A stretch of DNA of 48,707 nt from Granulosicoccus sp. (GCA_013002205.1 JABDKN010000163.1:1-48707), one strand, 5' to 3'. Counted from the first letter of the stretch, positions 17,493 through 26,710 are shown. A program made the numbers and translations. The notes: generated by a model not told the origin, from the letters alone.

Positions 17493-19628
17493 GTGAACGA
17501 GCAAAGCCCCTCGCATTGGCAGAGTGTGTGCCGGCTTTGTCCGCAACAGGTCAACGGTGTGCAGTATCAGGATCGCATGGTGCGGGGCGAACCGTGGACC
17601 TTCGTGCACAGTGAAGTGACGGGTCAGCATGTCAGGATCAACGGTATCAACAGGCAGGTGGTGAGCTTGCTGGATGGGTGCTCTGCGGTCGAGCAGCTGC
17701 TGGAAATGGTGTCCCCCGAGTCTTGCGACGACGAAAAAGAAGCGCTTGCGCTGGGCTTGCTGGCACTTGCCAGCTACGGGCTGATCAGTCTGAACACCCC
17801 CGCCGCTCAAAGTCAGCTGCAGCAGCAGGCAGCCGAATCGAGCCGCTGCAGGGCACGAGCATGGCATAACCCCCTGGCCATACGCCTTCCACTGATGGAT
17901 CCGGACGCATGGCTGGAGAGGATCGATCGAGCCTGTCGGGGGGTATCGGTCGGTGCCCTGGTCAAGATTGCAGTGAGCCTGATTCTGTCAGCCCTGCTCG
18001 TCGCCGCATTGCATACGCGGGAACTGGCGGACCAGATCGCATTCATTGCGCGAACACCGCAACAGTGGTGGCAGATGATCGTGTTGTATCCGCTGCTGAA
18101 ATGTATTCACGAGTTTGCGCACGCAATGCTGGTCAAGAGGTTTGGCGGATCGGTACATGAGGTGGGCATTACTCTGCTGGTGCTGATGCCGGTTCCTTAC
18201 CTGGACGCATCAGACAGTTGGCGACTGGAGAGTCGCCGGCAGCGAATTCTGGTCAGCGCGGCGGGCATGCTGGCCGAAGGGGCAGTCGCTGCGCTCGGAC
18301 TGTTCACCTGGCTGCTTGTCGAGCCGGGTGTGCTCCATGACATGGGTTTCGCGCTGGCGTTGACCGGTTCTGTATCGACGTTGCTGTTCAATGCCAATCC
18401 ACTGCTGAAATTTGACGGTTACCAGATTCTGCAGGACACCATCGACATCCCTGATCTTGCACCCAGGGCAAGCCGTTATCTGCGTTATCTGTTCAGACGC
18501 CATGTCCTGGGTATCAGAGCGGCCAGCTCTCCGGTGTCGGCCAGCGGTGAACGGCGCTGGTTTATCGCGTATGGCCTGTCCGCTGGTGTATACCGCTGGG
18601 TACTGACGTTGAGTATTGCTCTGTATCTGGCTACGCGTTTTCCAATCCTGGGTTCGCTACTGGCGCTCTTCGCCCTCTTCCAGCTCATCGTCAGGCCTGT
18701 AATCCGAGCCATCGCCTACCTGGCACGCTCCCCCGAACTGCAGGATCGCCGGTCTACAGCCGCACTGGTGTCCGGTATCGTTGCCAGCACGTTGATCGCA
18801 ATCTTCCTGCTGGTACCTGCACCGACCAGTACCAGGGCACAGGGTGTGGTATCAGTGCCGTCACAGGCCAGGCTGTTTGCGCCGTATTCCGGCGAGATTG
18901 CCAGTCTCAACGTCAGCGACGGCCAGTTGGTAGCACGGGATCAGCTGCTGCTGACCCTGCGATCCCCGGAATTGACGACCCGGCTTGCCGTCACCCGCAG
19001 TGAACTCGATGTCATCGGCATTCGCTATCAGGCTGCCCTGGTCAACGATATCGGCAATGCGTCTTCGTTGCGCGAAGACCTGCAGGAGACGCGCCGGTTG
19101 TTGAGTACGCTTTCTGATCGGGTGGAGTCGTTGAAGGTGAAGGCGGGAACGTCGGGAACAGTGAAACTGGACTCCAGGCTTCTGCGCGTCGGGCAATACG
19201 TACAGGCCGGGACTTCCCTGGGGCATATCGTCAATGCAGATTCACTGCGAATAAAGGCTGTGGTCCGCGAAAGTGACATTTCACGGGTCAAGGCAGGAGT
19301 TCGACAGGTCAATGTCAGACTGGCCGAACGATTCTCGAAACCTCTGGATGCCAATCTCGTGCAGGAAACACCGGCAGCAAACAGGGACTTGCCCAGCCAG
19401 GCTATGGCCGGTAATGGTCTGGGCGGCATAGCTGTTGCATCAAAGCAGGACAGGAAGTGGGAGACGGTGGAGCCCGTGTTCCATCTGGAGCTGGAACTGC
19501 CGCAGGGTACCCGCGCATCCGGAATAGGAGGGCGAGCCTACGTTACGCTGACACATGAGGCTGAATCTCTCGGTAATCGCTCGTGGCGTACATTGCGGCA
19601 ACTGTTGCTCGACCAACTTGCCATCTGA
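17493..19628 (+). CDS. PqqD-like/M50 site-2 metalloprotease/HlyD fusion protein
   Basis: 711 residues, GTG start one base after the previous stop. Residues about 20-95 resemble a PqqD-type winged helix, with HVRINGINRQVVSLLDGCSAVEQL (shared with RiPP recognition elements). The membrane protease part has zinc motif HEFAH at 206-210 (His206, Glu207, His210) and NPLLKFDGY at 302-310 with Asp308 as third ligand, plus several helices between about 160 and 455. Residues about 455-711 form a periplasmic lipoyl/HlyD unit beginning near TRAQGVVSVPSQARLFAPYSGEI. The architecture resembles YydH-type peptide zinc metalloproteases. All catalytic residues are present, so cleavage of a membrane or peptide substrate is expected; the substrate is unknown. 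Confidence 0.85.
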   Translation: MNEQSPSHWQSVCRLCPQQVNGVQYQDRMVRGEPWTFVHSEVTGQHVRINGINRQVVSLLDGCSAVEQLLEMVSPESCDDEKEALALGLLALASYGLISLNTPAAQSQLQQQAAESSRCRARAWHNPLAIRLPLMDPDAWLERIDRACRGVSVGALVKIAVSLILSALLVAALHTRELADQIAFIARTPQQWWQMIVLYPLLKCIHEFAHAMLVKRFGGSVHEVGITLLVLMPVPYLDASDSWRLESRRQRILVSAAGMLAEGAVAALGLFTWLLVEPGVLHDMGFALALTGSVSTLLFNANPLLKFDGYQILQDTIDIPDLAPRASRYLRYLFRRHVLGIRAASSPVSASGERRWFIAYGLSAGVYRWVLTLSIALYLATRFPILGSLLALFALFQLIVRPVIRAIAYLARSPELQDRRSTAALVSGIVASTLIAIFLLVPAPTSTRAQGVVSVPSQARLFAPYSGEIASLNVSDGQLVARDQLLLTLRSPELTTRLAVTRSELDVIGIRYQAALVNDIGNASSLREDLQETRRLLSTLSDRVESLKVKAGTSGTVKLDSRLLRVGQYVQAGTSLGHIVNADSLRIKAVVRESDISRVKAGVRQVNVRLAERFSKPLDANLVQETPAANRDLPSQAMAGNGLGGIAVASKQDRKWETVEPVFHLELELPQGTRASGIGGRAYVTLTHEAESLGNRSWRTLRQLLLDQLAI

Positions 19629-19641
19629 AGGCACATAGAAC

Positions 19642-20559
19642 ATGAACTATGCTGATCAAATGCTAGTCGGACTACTTCGTTTAAAAGGCCTGCCCGCCTG
19701 TTGCACCGGCAAAGCGTCACTGCAGTCGCTACTGCTTGGTGCCGGATTTTTCCTGAGTCTTGGCACTCTGCTGCTGGGTGTGGTGCCCAGTTCACGTGCC
19801 TCACTGGAAGTATTGTCGGACATGGACTGCGTCGTCGAGCCCAGCGCGATGGTCGAGCTCGGGTCTGCCGTACCGGGACTCATAGCCGAAAGCTTCTATG
19901 ACCGTAGCGATTTTGTCAGCCACGGCACGGTGATGGCTCGCCTGGAGAGTGAAGTCGAACGTGTATCCCTGGCCATCGCCGAGCAGGTAGCAGGCAGTTC
20001 CACCGCCGTGCAGCTGCGCGAACTGACTGCCGGCTTCGGGCAGCGGACCCGTGACAGAAACGAGGAGCTGCTAAAGACGTCCGGTGTCTCCAGGCAGGTA
20101 GTGGACCAGGTGAGTACCGAGGCCCGGATCGCCAGTTTGCAAGTGGAACAGGAACGTGAGAGCCAGCGCCTTGCTGCACTGGAGGTGGCCCGGGCAAGGG
20201 CGCTTCTGGATCGACGCGAGATCCGTGCGCCGATCAGCGGCGCTGTCGTACAGCGATACAAGCGAATCGGGGAATACGTGGACAGCGAACCTGTCTACCA
20301 GATCGCGCAACTGGATCCCCTGCACGTAGAGGTCATCGTTCCTGTGGAGTACATGGGCAACCTTACTGCAGGCATGAACGCTGCGATCAGTATTGCATTG
20401 CCGCAGTTCGAGAATAACCTGTTGTCAGCCGTGGTCAGACGTATCGATGCAGTGGCTGATGCCGCCAGTGCCACCTATGGAGTTCGCCTGGTTCTGGATA
20501 ATCCGGACCTGAGCATTCCGAGTGGTGTGCGTTGCCAGGTTGATTTCCTGGCCTCCTGA
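19642..20559 (+). CDS. HlyD/RND-type periplasmic adaptor
   Basis: 305 residues: a membrane anchor at about 29-48, then a lipoyl half with SAVPGLIAESFYDRSDFVSHG, an alpha-helical hairpin (about 105-190) and RAPISGAVVQRYKRIGEYV with a beta-barrel domain, the plan of MexA-like adaptors. It starts 13 bases after the M50 fusion gene and is the third gene of the unit. No ABC ATPase, RND pump or TolC-like outer membrane channel is encoded next to it, so the three proteins must either use a remote channel or form a different kind of envelope complex. Confidence 0.88.
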   Translation: MNYADQMLVGLLRLKGLPACCTGKASLQSLLLGAGFFLSLGTLLLGVVPSSRASLEVLSDMDCVVEPSAMVELGSAVPGLIAESFYDRSDFVSHGTVMARLESEVERVSLAIAEQVAGSSTAVQLRELTAGFGQRTRDRNEELLKTSGVSRQVVDQVSTEARIASLQVEQERESQRLAALEVARARALLDRREIRAPISGAVVQRYKRIGEYVDSEPVYQIAQLDPLHVEVIVPVEYMGNLTAGMNAAISIALPQFENNLLSAVVRRIDAVADAASATYGVRLVLDNPDLSIPSGVRCQVDFLAS

Positions 20560-21064
20560 TGGATCTTCAGTGACCCTGGCTGAAATGATTCGTGTCTGAT
20601 CGTCTGCGTGGAGCAGGCTCGTTCAGCTGTCAGCAGAACAGGTCAGATCAGCCCGCTTGAGGGTAGATGATCGCGGGTTCATCATCCACGATCGATACAC
20701 GGCAGCGCATGGTCTCGGACCTGCTGCCGTGCGCATCCATCGAATCCAATGTCGCCTGTCCTTGATTTGTATCTGTCAGGGGCAACGGCCAGCGGAGCCA
20801 ACACTCTATTTGACGGAGATTGACCTGCGCGACACTGTGACCTGTATCACGACAGCGCATGTATCTGCTTCACAGATCACTGAAGTTCCTTGAGCGAATG
20901 CCGATTTCATGTGTTCGAGGCGGGATAAGTGCATTTGCCTGTCTGCGCAGGAATCGAATGGCAGGGCGTGAAGAATCGCCATCGGAACCGCAGGAGAGTC
21001 TATCGCGTGGCAAGCACCCAGAGAATGTTGTCCCTGCGACGGAGGACGCATTCAGGAGAAGAAC
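20560..21064. other. 505-base gap without a convincing gene
   Basis: This gap separates the HlyD unit from the histidine kinase gene. A 78-codon plus frame (20657-20893) and a 70-codon minus frame (20648-20860) overlap each other; neither has a good ribosome site, clear codon bias or known family, so I do not call them. A dyad lies at 20621-20639. The last bases carry the CAGGAG ribosome site of the kinase gene. The gap probably contains the kinase promoter and perhaps a small unannotated product. Confidence 0.5.
20621..20639. promoter_or_regulatory. Imperfect 19-base palindrome, possible operator
   Basis: GTTCAGCTGTCAGCAGAAC reads as GTTC-A-GCTG-T-CAGC-A-GAAC: both pairs of arms match, with symmetric A/A mismatches and a single central base. 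The central spacing is too short for an RNA hairpin, so a protein-binding site is more likely than a terminator. It lies 62 bases after the HlyD gene and 426 bases before the kinase gene. No regulator can be assigned. Confidence 0.3.
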
Positions 21065-24000
21065 ATGAACAGGTCGCGATTGAAGGCGATGTACAAGGCG
21101 CGGCCCAGGTTGCCGGCGCGGTTTCACATCACGTTCGGTCTGGCATCGGTCGTTACGTCGATTATCCTGCTGGCGAATTTTGCAGGATTTGTACCTAACC
21201 GTGAAGCGGCTATCCTGGAGGGCCGGCTCGCGTTGTCAGAAGCAGTAGCGTCCTCTACATCACTGCTGCTCGAGCGGGGCAGACTGTCGGAAATCAGGAG
21301 CAATCTGGAATTCGTCGTCAATCGCCAGGATGCGTTGAGCTCTGTGGTTCTGATGCGTGGAGATAACCTGTCGCAGGTTACGATCGGGGAGCCGGTCGAT
21401 GGTGAGCAGAATGCAATACGGGTTCCGCTGGTAAGAGGGAAAAGGCCCTGGGGTGAGCTGATATTCCACTTCAATGGTCTGGACTTACCTGGCTGGCTGG
21501 ATCGGTGGCGACAGTCCCCATTTGGCTTGATGACCTTCGTGGCACTGTTCTGTCTGCCGTCGTTCTATTTCTATCTTGGAAAAATGCTCAAGGAACTGAA
21601 CCCATCCTCCGCAGTTCCCGGTCGTGTACGCAGCGCACTGGATACGATCGCGGAAGCATTGATCGTCATCGACAGAAAGGGCAATATCGTTCTTGCGAAT
21701 TCCGCCTTCGCTGCCTTGAACGGCAAATCCGCTGAATCCCTGCTGGGCGTCCAGGCTGGCACGCTCGAGTGGCAGATGCTCGACGACGATCATTCGCAGT
21801 TTCCATGGCAGCTGGCGCTGGATACGGGCCTGCCAACGCGTAACGCGATGACTGGATTCGTAGATTGTGAAGGCAGCGTCAGGAAATTCCTGGTCAATTG
21901 TTCGCCGGTAACCGGTGCACAGGGCAGAGTGGGCGGGGTGCTGATCAGCATGGATGACGTCACCCTGCTGGAGGAGAAGGAAATGTTGCTGCGCCAGTCC
22001 ATGCATGCCGCGGAGGAGGCGAATCACGCCAAGAGCGCCTTCCTGTCCAACATGAGTCATGAGATCAGGACGCCAATGACGGCCATCCTGGGTTTCACGG
22101 AAGTATTGAAGCGTGGTCTGACACTCAGCGAGGATGAACAGCAGAAGCATTTGTGCACGATTTCCAACAGCGGACAGCACTTGCTTGAATTGATCAACGA
22201 TGTTCTAGATCTGTCCAAGATCGAAAGTGGTGCCATGGAGGTCGAGGCCATTCCCACGAATGTATGCCGGATTGCCCATGAGGTCATCAAGGTTCTCGAT
22301 GTCAAGGCGAACGAAAAACAGGTGGACCTGCAAATGGAACTGCTGTCGGATCTGCCGGAGAACGTAGTGACAGATCCAGCTCGATTGCGGCAGATACTGA
22401 CCAACCTGGTGGGTAACGCAATCAAGTTTACCGAACAGGGTAGTGTCACCATCGGCATGTCGTGCAACCGGGATGACGAATTGATAAAGATTGAAGTCGT
22501 GGATACCGGGATAGGCATGACTGCAGCCCAACAGGCATCGATATTCGATGCGTTCACGCAGGCTGATACATCGATAACGCGTCGCTTTGGTGGTACCGGA
22601 CTTGGTCTGTCCATCAGCAGGACGCTTGCCGAAGTCATGGGGGGCAGTATCGAACTCAGCAGTGCTCCCGGACAAGGGTCCACTTTTACCTTGACCGTAC
22701 CTACCGGTGATCTTGCTGGTGTGCCCATGTGCTCTGCGGCGCAATTGCTTGCAGGTATCGATGTGGTGGAGCAGCCCGGCGAATCGCACTGGGAGTTCCC
22801 CGAGGTGTCTGTCCTGGTCGTGGATGACGCGGTGGAGAATCGTGATCTGCTGTCTCTGGTGCTCAGAGACCTGGGTATCGACGTAACGACTGCCAGTAAT
22901 GGCCTCGAAGCCGTTGACCTTGTCGAAAAGTCTGCGTTTTCAGCCATATTGATGGACATCCAGATGCCGGTGATGGATGGCTACGAAGCATTGACTATCA
23001 TGCGTGCCAAGGGCGTCAAAGCGCCGGTAGTCGCATTGACCGCCAATGCAATGAAAGGCTACGAGCAGAAAATAATCGATGCCGGGTTTTCGCATTACCA
23101 GACCAAACCCATCGACCTGGACCAATTGGCTCGTTTGCTTGCGGGACTGCTAGGGGGAGTTGAGGTGGATGGTCCGAACACACGTGGCCAGACGGGGACC
23201 GGACTCGCAGCGGCGGAGCGCAGATCCGGATCGCAGCACGGGTATGCTTTGCAGGCGGCAACGCCCGCATCATCCGGAAGTAAGTCGACAGCGATACATG
23301 AGCCCGTCTACAACTCGCTGGCAGAAACGAATCCCAGGTTTCGACCTATCGTCGAACAATTCTTGCGCAAATTGCAGGATCAGCTTCAGGATATGCGTGA
23401 ACACTGTGATGCACAGCGCTGGAACGCGCTGGCGGAGCAGGCCCACTGGTTGAAAGGATCCGGCGGGACGGTGGGCTTCGACCAGTTATCAGCGCCTGCC
23501 AGATTACTCGAAATTGCAGCGATCAACGAGGATCGGAATTCTGCCGCACAGGTGCTGCAACAGCTGGAGTCATTGTCAATGCGCATGCGCACCGGTGCGG
23601 GGCATACGGTCACTGCGGGCGATGAGGATTCGAGACCGGACCTGCCGGATACGGGCAGCGTCTCACTGCCGGCGGCCTGTGGTGAGCGTCGCGTCACACA
23701 AATACCTGATCGTCTAAGCAAACCTGCAGAATCAGTCGATAGCCCTGTTATCAGTTCGTTGCTGGCACAGAATCCCAGGTTTCACCACATTGTCGAACGC
23801 TTCATCACAAAGCTTGAAGGGCAGATTGCTCAGCTGGAGTCTGCGTATGAGCAGAACGACTGGGATGGCGTGGCCGAGCTTGCGCACTGGCTCAAGGGCT
23901 CAGGTGGCAGTGTCGGATTTGACGGCTACACGCAACGTTCATATGCGCTGGAGCAGGCAGCCAGGGCACGCTCAGGTGCAGAGGTTCGCAGCAGTATCGA

Positions 24001-24073
24001 CTCCATTGTTCTCTATACCCGTCGAGTCATGCAGGGATGGAACGGCGCTGGTGTGCAGAGAAATTCAGCATGA
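21065..24073 (+). CDS. Hybrid sensor histidine kinase with PAS, REC and two Hpt domains
   Basis: 1002 residues. Two membrane helices (about 18-40 and 152-174) enclose a periplasmic sensor of about 110 residues. A PAS domain (about 190-305) follows, then the HisKA domain with phospho-acceptor His332 in SNMSHEIRTPM, and the ATPase domain with NAIKFTEQG, DTGIGM and FGGTGLGLSIS. The receiver has Asp631 in ILMDIQMP. Two Hpt domains carry His794 and His941, both in an (A)HWLKGSGG context. It is thus a complete phosphorelay protein, probably membrane-bound. CAGGAG precedes the ATG. Its TGA overlaps the start of the following REC-GGDEF-EAL gene, so the latter is the likely target. Confidence 0.94.
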   Translation: MNRSRLKAMYKARPRLPARFHITFGLASVVTSIILLANFAGFVPNREAAILEGRLALSEAVASSTSLLLERGRLSEIRSNLEFVVNRQDALSSVVLMRGDNLSQVTIGEPVDGEQNAIRVPLVRGKRPWGELIFHFNGLDLPGWLDRWRQSPFGLMTFVALFCLPSFYFYLGKMLKELNPSSAVPGRVRSALDTIAEALIVIDRKGNIVLANSAFAALNGKSAESLLGVQAGTLEWQMLDDDHSQFPWQLALDTGLPTRNAMTGFVDCEGSVRKFLVNCSPVTGAQGRVGGVLISMDDVTLLEEKEMLLRQSMHAAEEANHAKSAFLSNMSHEIRTPMTAILGFTEVLKRGLTLSEDEQQKHLCTISNSGQHLLELINDVLDLSKIESGAMEVEAIPTNVCRIAHEVIKVLDVKANEKQVDLQMELLSDLPENVVTDPARLRQILTNLVGNAIKFTEQGSVTIGMSCNRDDELIKIEVVDTGIGMTAAQQASIFDAFTQADTSITRRFGGTGLGLSISRTLAEVMGGSIELSSAPGQGSTFTLTVPTGDLAGVPMCSAAQLLAGIDVVEQPGESHWEFPEVSVLVVDDAVENRDLLSLVLRDLGIDVTTASNGLEAVDLVEKSAFSAILMDIQMPVMDGYEALTIMRAKGVKAPVVALTANAMKGYEQKIIDAGFSHYQTKPIDLDQLARLLAGLLGGVEVDGPNTRGQTGTGLAAAERRSGSQHGYALQAATPASSGSKSTAIHEPVYNSLAETNPRFRPIVEQFLRKLQDQLQDMREHCDAQRWNALAEQAHWLKGSGGTVGFDQLSAPARLLEIAAINEDRNSAAQVLQQLESLSMRMRTGAGHTVTAGDEDSRPDLPDTGSVSLPAACGERRVTQIPDRLSKPAESVDSPVISSLLAQNPRFHHIVERFITKLEGQIAQLESAYEQNDWDGVAELAHWLKGSGGSVGFDGYTQRSYALEQAARARSGAEVRSSIDSIVLYTRRVMQGWNGAGVQRNSA
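23330..23860 (+). repeat. Internal duplication encoding the two Hpt domains
   Basis: The first Hpt domain begins at NPRF (residue 756, base 23330) and the second at NPRF (residue 903, base 23771). The phosphorylated histidines are also exactly 147 residues apart. Both units read NPRF..IVE.F..KL and end in HWLKGSGG.VGF. The DNA at the two NPRF sites is still similar (AATCCCAGGTTT in both), so the duplication of about 441 bases is fairly recent or conserved by selection. Confidence 0.7.
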
Positions 24074-25911
24074 GTTCTGATCTGCACGAGGCGAACGGTA
24101 CCTGGCAGTCGGTGACAATCCACTCTGACAGGTACGATACGGATCTGCACGAGCTGGCTCGAACGCTGATCGCTGATGCCAAAATCATGATGGTGGACGA
24201 CGAAGAGCTGAATATGGAGATACTCCAGGTACACCTGGAGGAGGAAGGCTACCGGCGATTCGTATCCGTCTGTGACTCCACGCAGGCCATGCAGCGAATC
24301 CGCGAGGAACGCCCGGATGTCCTGTTACTCGATATCGTCATGCCGCGCGTGACAGGCTACGACATACTGAGCCTGATACGTGCCGATGAGAAGTTACGCT
24401 ACCTGCCAGTGATCGTACTGACCTCGGCAAACGATGCGCAGACCAAGCTCAAGGCGTTGAAACTCGGTGCAACCGATTTTCTGGCCAAACCGATCGATGC
24501 CAGCGAGTTGGCATTGAGAATGCGCAATACATTGACGGCCATGGCCTGGCAAAAACGCATGAGTGAAGTCGATCCGCTCACTGACTTGCCCAACAGGGTC
24601 TGGTTTACGCAATTACTGAGGCACAAACTGGATGACTGTCGTGCAGCTGGGTCCGTCTCGGCATTGATTTTGGTCAACATCAATCGCTTCAAATCCATCA
24701 ATGATTCACTGGGACCGGCTCGCGGAGATGAAGTGCTGGTCGCCTTCGGCAACATGATGCTGCAGTGTTTCAGGCAGGGAAAAAAGCAGGCGTGGTTCTC
24801 CAGCGATGTGCCAGGTGTGATTCTGCCCACGATATCCCGCCTCGACGGCGATCGATTCGCCGTTTACATGCCGCTGAGTGAACGTGGCGAGCTGGACGAC
24901 ACCTTGGCCAAATCAACCGAGACCTTGATTGATTCACTGAATACACCGTTCATGATCTCCGGTCAGCCCATTTACCTGGGTGTCAGTGTCGGGGTATCCA
25001 TACTGAGTCCCCAGACACAGAGTATCGAGTCACTCATCAACAATGCGGAAACGGCCATGCTGTTCACCAGGCGGCGCAGCGACAAGACGTTTTCCATCTA
25101 CTCCGATTTCATGGACGCCAAGGCTCGAGAGTTGCTGAGTATCGAGAACGGTTTGCGAACTGCTGTCGATAACGGCGAGATTTTCATGGTGTATCAGCCC
25201 AAGGTCGACGTCAAGAGTAACCAGATCAATGGCGCTGAGGCCCTGGTACGCTGGCTTCATCCGGAGTTTGGCCTCATCTCGCCAGTCAATTTCATTCCAT
25301 TGGCAGAAAATTCCGGCATGATCGTCTCCATCGGTGAGTGGGTACTGCGTGAATCCTGTTTTCAGGCCAGGCGCTGGATGCAGATGGGCTATGTTGACTT
25401 TCGCATTGCGGTCAACGTATCCATCAGACAACTTCATGAGCCGGATTTTATCGACACGGTCAAGAACGCGCTGATCGACAGTGCACTGCCGCCGGAATCC
25501 CTGATCATCGAGTTGACAGAGAACATGATCATGGAAAATGCTGAATCCAATGTGGTCAAGTTACAGAAACTAAAAAGCCTGGGTGTAAGAATTTCAATAG
25601 ATGACTTCGGGACCGGTTATTCGTCACTGAGTTATCTGCAGCGTTTCCCGCTGGATCAGTTGAAGATAGATCGCTCCTTCATCAAGGAAATACTGTCGGA
25701 AACCTGTTCTACACCCATCGTCAAGGCGGTGATATCACTGGCCCACGACCTCGGGCTGTCGGTCGTTGCCGAAGGTATCGAAACACCCACTCAACTGATG
25801 CACATTCGCCGGCTCAATTGCGAGGAGTACCAGGGATTTTTGTGCAGCAAACCTGTCATCGCCGCCGAGTTCCAGGAGTTGCTGGAGAGCGATTATCGGC
25901 ATCAGGCCTGA
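24070..25911 (+). CDS. Response regulator with degenerate GGDEF and intact EAL domain (c-di-GMP phosphodiesterase)
   Basis: 613 residues from the ATG at 24070, which overlaps the kinase stop as ATGA. REC domain at about 35-160 with phospho-acceptor Asp88 in LLLDIVMP and Lys in the AKPID loop. The GGDEF domain has lost its catalytic motif: it reads LDGDRF at 258-263, so no cyclase activity is expected. The EAL domain is intact: Glu390 in EALVRW, NVSIRQL, ELTENMI, IDDFGTGYSS, LKIDRSF and VVAEGIET. It should therefore hydrolyse c-di-GMP when switched by the upstream phosphorelay. Overlap and shared function point to one signalling unit. Confidence 0.93.
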   Translation: MSSDLHEANGTWQSVTIHSDRYDTDLHELARTLIADAKIMMVDDEELNMEILQVHLEEEGYRRFVSVCDSTQAMQRIREERPDVLLLDIVMPRVTGYDILSLIRADEKLRYLPVIVLTSANDAQTKLKALKLGATDFLAKPIDASELALRMRNTLTAMAWQKRMSEVDPLTDLPNRVWFTQLLRHKLDDCRAAGSVSALILVNINRFKSINDSLGPARGDEVLVAFGNMMLQCFRQGKKQAWFSSDVPGVILPTISRLDGDRFAVYMPLSERGELDDTLAKSTETLIDSLNTPFMISGQPIYLGVSVGVSILSPQTQSIESLINNAETAMLFTRRRSDKTFSIYSDFMDAKARELLSIENGLRTAVDNGEIFMVYQPKVDVKSNQINGAEALVRWLHPEFGLISPVNFIPLAENSGMIVSIGEWVLRESCFQARRWMQMGYVDFRIAVNVSIRQLHEPDFIDTVKNALIDSALPPESLIIELTENMIMENAESNVVKLQKLKSLGVRISIDDFGTGYSSLSYLQRFPLDQLKIDRSFIKEILSETCSTPIVKAVISLAHDLGLSVVAEGIETPTQLMHIRRLNCEEYQGFLCSKPVIAAEFQELLESDYRHQA

Positions 25912-25918
25912 ACGGGGT

Positions 25919-26710
25919 TCATCTGCGAAGCCGCTCAACGGGTACGACCCAGGGTACGGTTTCACATCCACTGATGACACTGACGCCGTAGACCGCCGCC
26001 AGGTTCTGCGCAGTGAGTACACTGGCAACTTCACCGGATGCCGCCATGGTGCCCTCGTGCATCAAATACAGACGATCACAATAGCGCGCTGCCAGCGATA
26101 AATCGTGCAGGACTACGATTGCCGCGCGTTCGTTCCGGGCAAAATCGCGCAGTAACTGCATCGTCTGCAACTGGTGTCCCAGATCCAGTGTGGCTATCGG
26201 CTCATCGGCGCACAACAATTCCGGTTCTGCCACCAGTGCACGCGCGAGCAGCACACGGGCACGCTCCCCGCCGGACAGGGTGGTCACCCGTCGCTGTCTC
26301 AGCGCATTACAATCACATACCCGTAACGCGTTTTCCACCGCCTCCCGATCCTGGTCCGAGACCCGACCCCAGGCGGGCAGGTGGGGTATCCTGCCCAGCA
26401 TGACCAGTCGTTCTACCGTGACCGGCCAATGAATTGCGCCTTGTTGTTCCACCCAGCTGATCTTCAGGGCGCGCTCGTATGCGCTGAACGTATGCAAGTG
26501 TTGCCCGTCCAGTTCGATCGTGCCGTGGATGTCCTGGTCAACACCTGCCAGGGCAGCCAGCAAGGTGGATTTTCCCGCCCCGTTGGGCCCGATCAGTCCG
26601 ACCAGTTCCCCGGCGTACACATCCAGCGATACCCTGGCAACCAGTCGTCGCGTGGCACGACTGATCGACACGGTCGTGGCCTGCAGTCTTTTTCGCGCTG
26701 ACCCCCTCAC
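25919..26710 (-). CDS. btuD: Vitamin B12 ABC transporter ATP-binding protein
   Basis: 263 residues of the FecE/BtuD/HmuV class. Walker A GPNGAGKST at 41-49, signature LSGGE at 145-149, Walker B with catalytic pair CADEP at 168-172 and switch histidine in VVLHDLS. The GTG at 26710 is chosen because it overlaps the permease stop as GTGA, and its ribosome site lies within the permease gene; an upstream frame to 27016 would lie inside the permease gene. Assignment to B12, rather than iron-siderophore or heme, rests on the operon order and the cobalamin riboswitch upstream of the first gene. Confidence 0.88.
   Translation of the reverse strand: MRGSARKRLQATTVSISRATRRLVARVSLDVYAGELVGLIGPNGAGKSTLLAALAGVDQDIHGTIELDGQHLHTFSAYERALKISWVEQQGAIHWPVTVERLVMLGRIPHLPAWGRVSDQDREAVENALRVCDCNALRQRRVTTLSGGERARVLLARALVAEPELLCADEPIATLDLGHQLQTMQLLRDFARNERAAIVVLHDLSLAARYCDRLYLMHEGTMAASGEVASVLTAQNLAAVYGVSVISGCETVPWVVPVERLRR

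Noticed and set aside
20648-20893. Overlapping small frames on both strands in the kinase upstream gap
   Set aside because: Neither has a good ribosome site or convincing codon bias, and no family is recognised; kept only as part of a low-confidence gap note.
22057-22959. A 300-codon minus-strand open frame inside the histidine kinase gene
   Set aside because: It lies wholly within the well-supported kinase gene on the other strand, has serine/arginine-rich composition and no family pattern; it is a shadow of the GC-biased codons.
24677-24690. FNR-like TTCAAATCCATCAA
   Set aside because: It lies inside the coding part of the REC-GGDEF-EAL gene and its first half does not fit the consensus.
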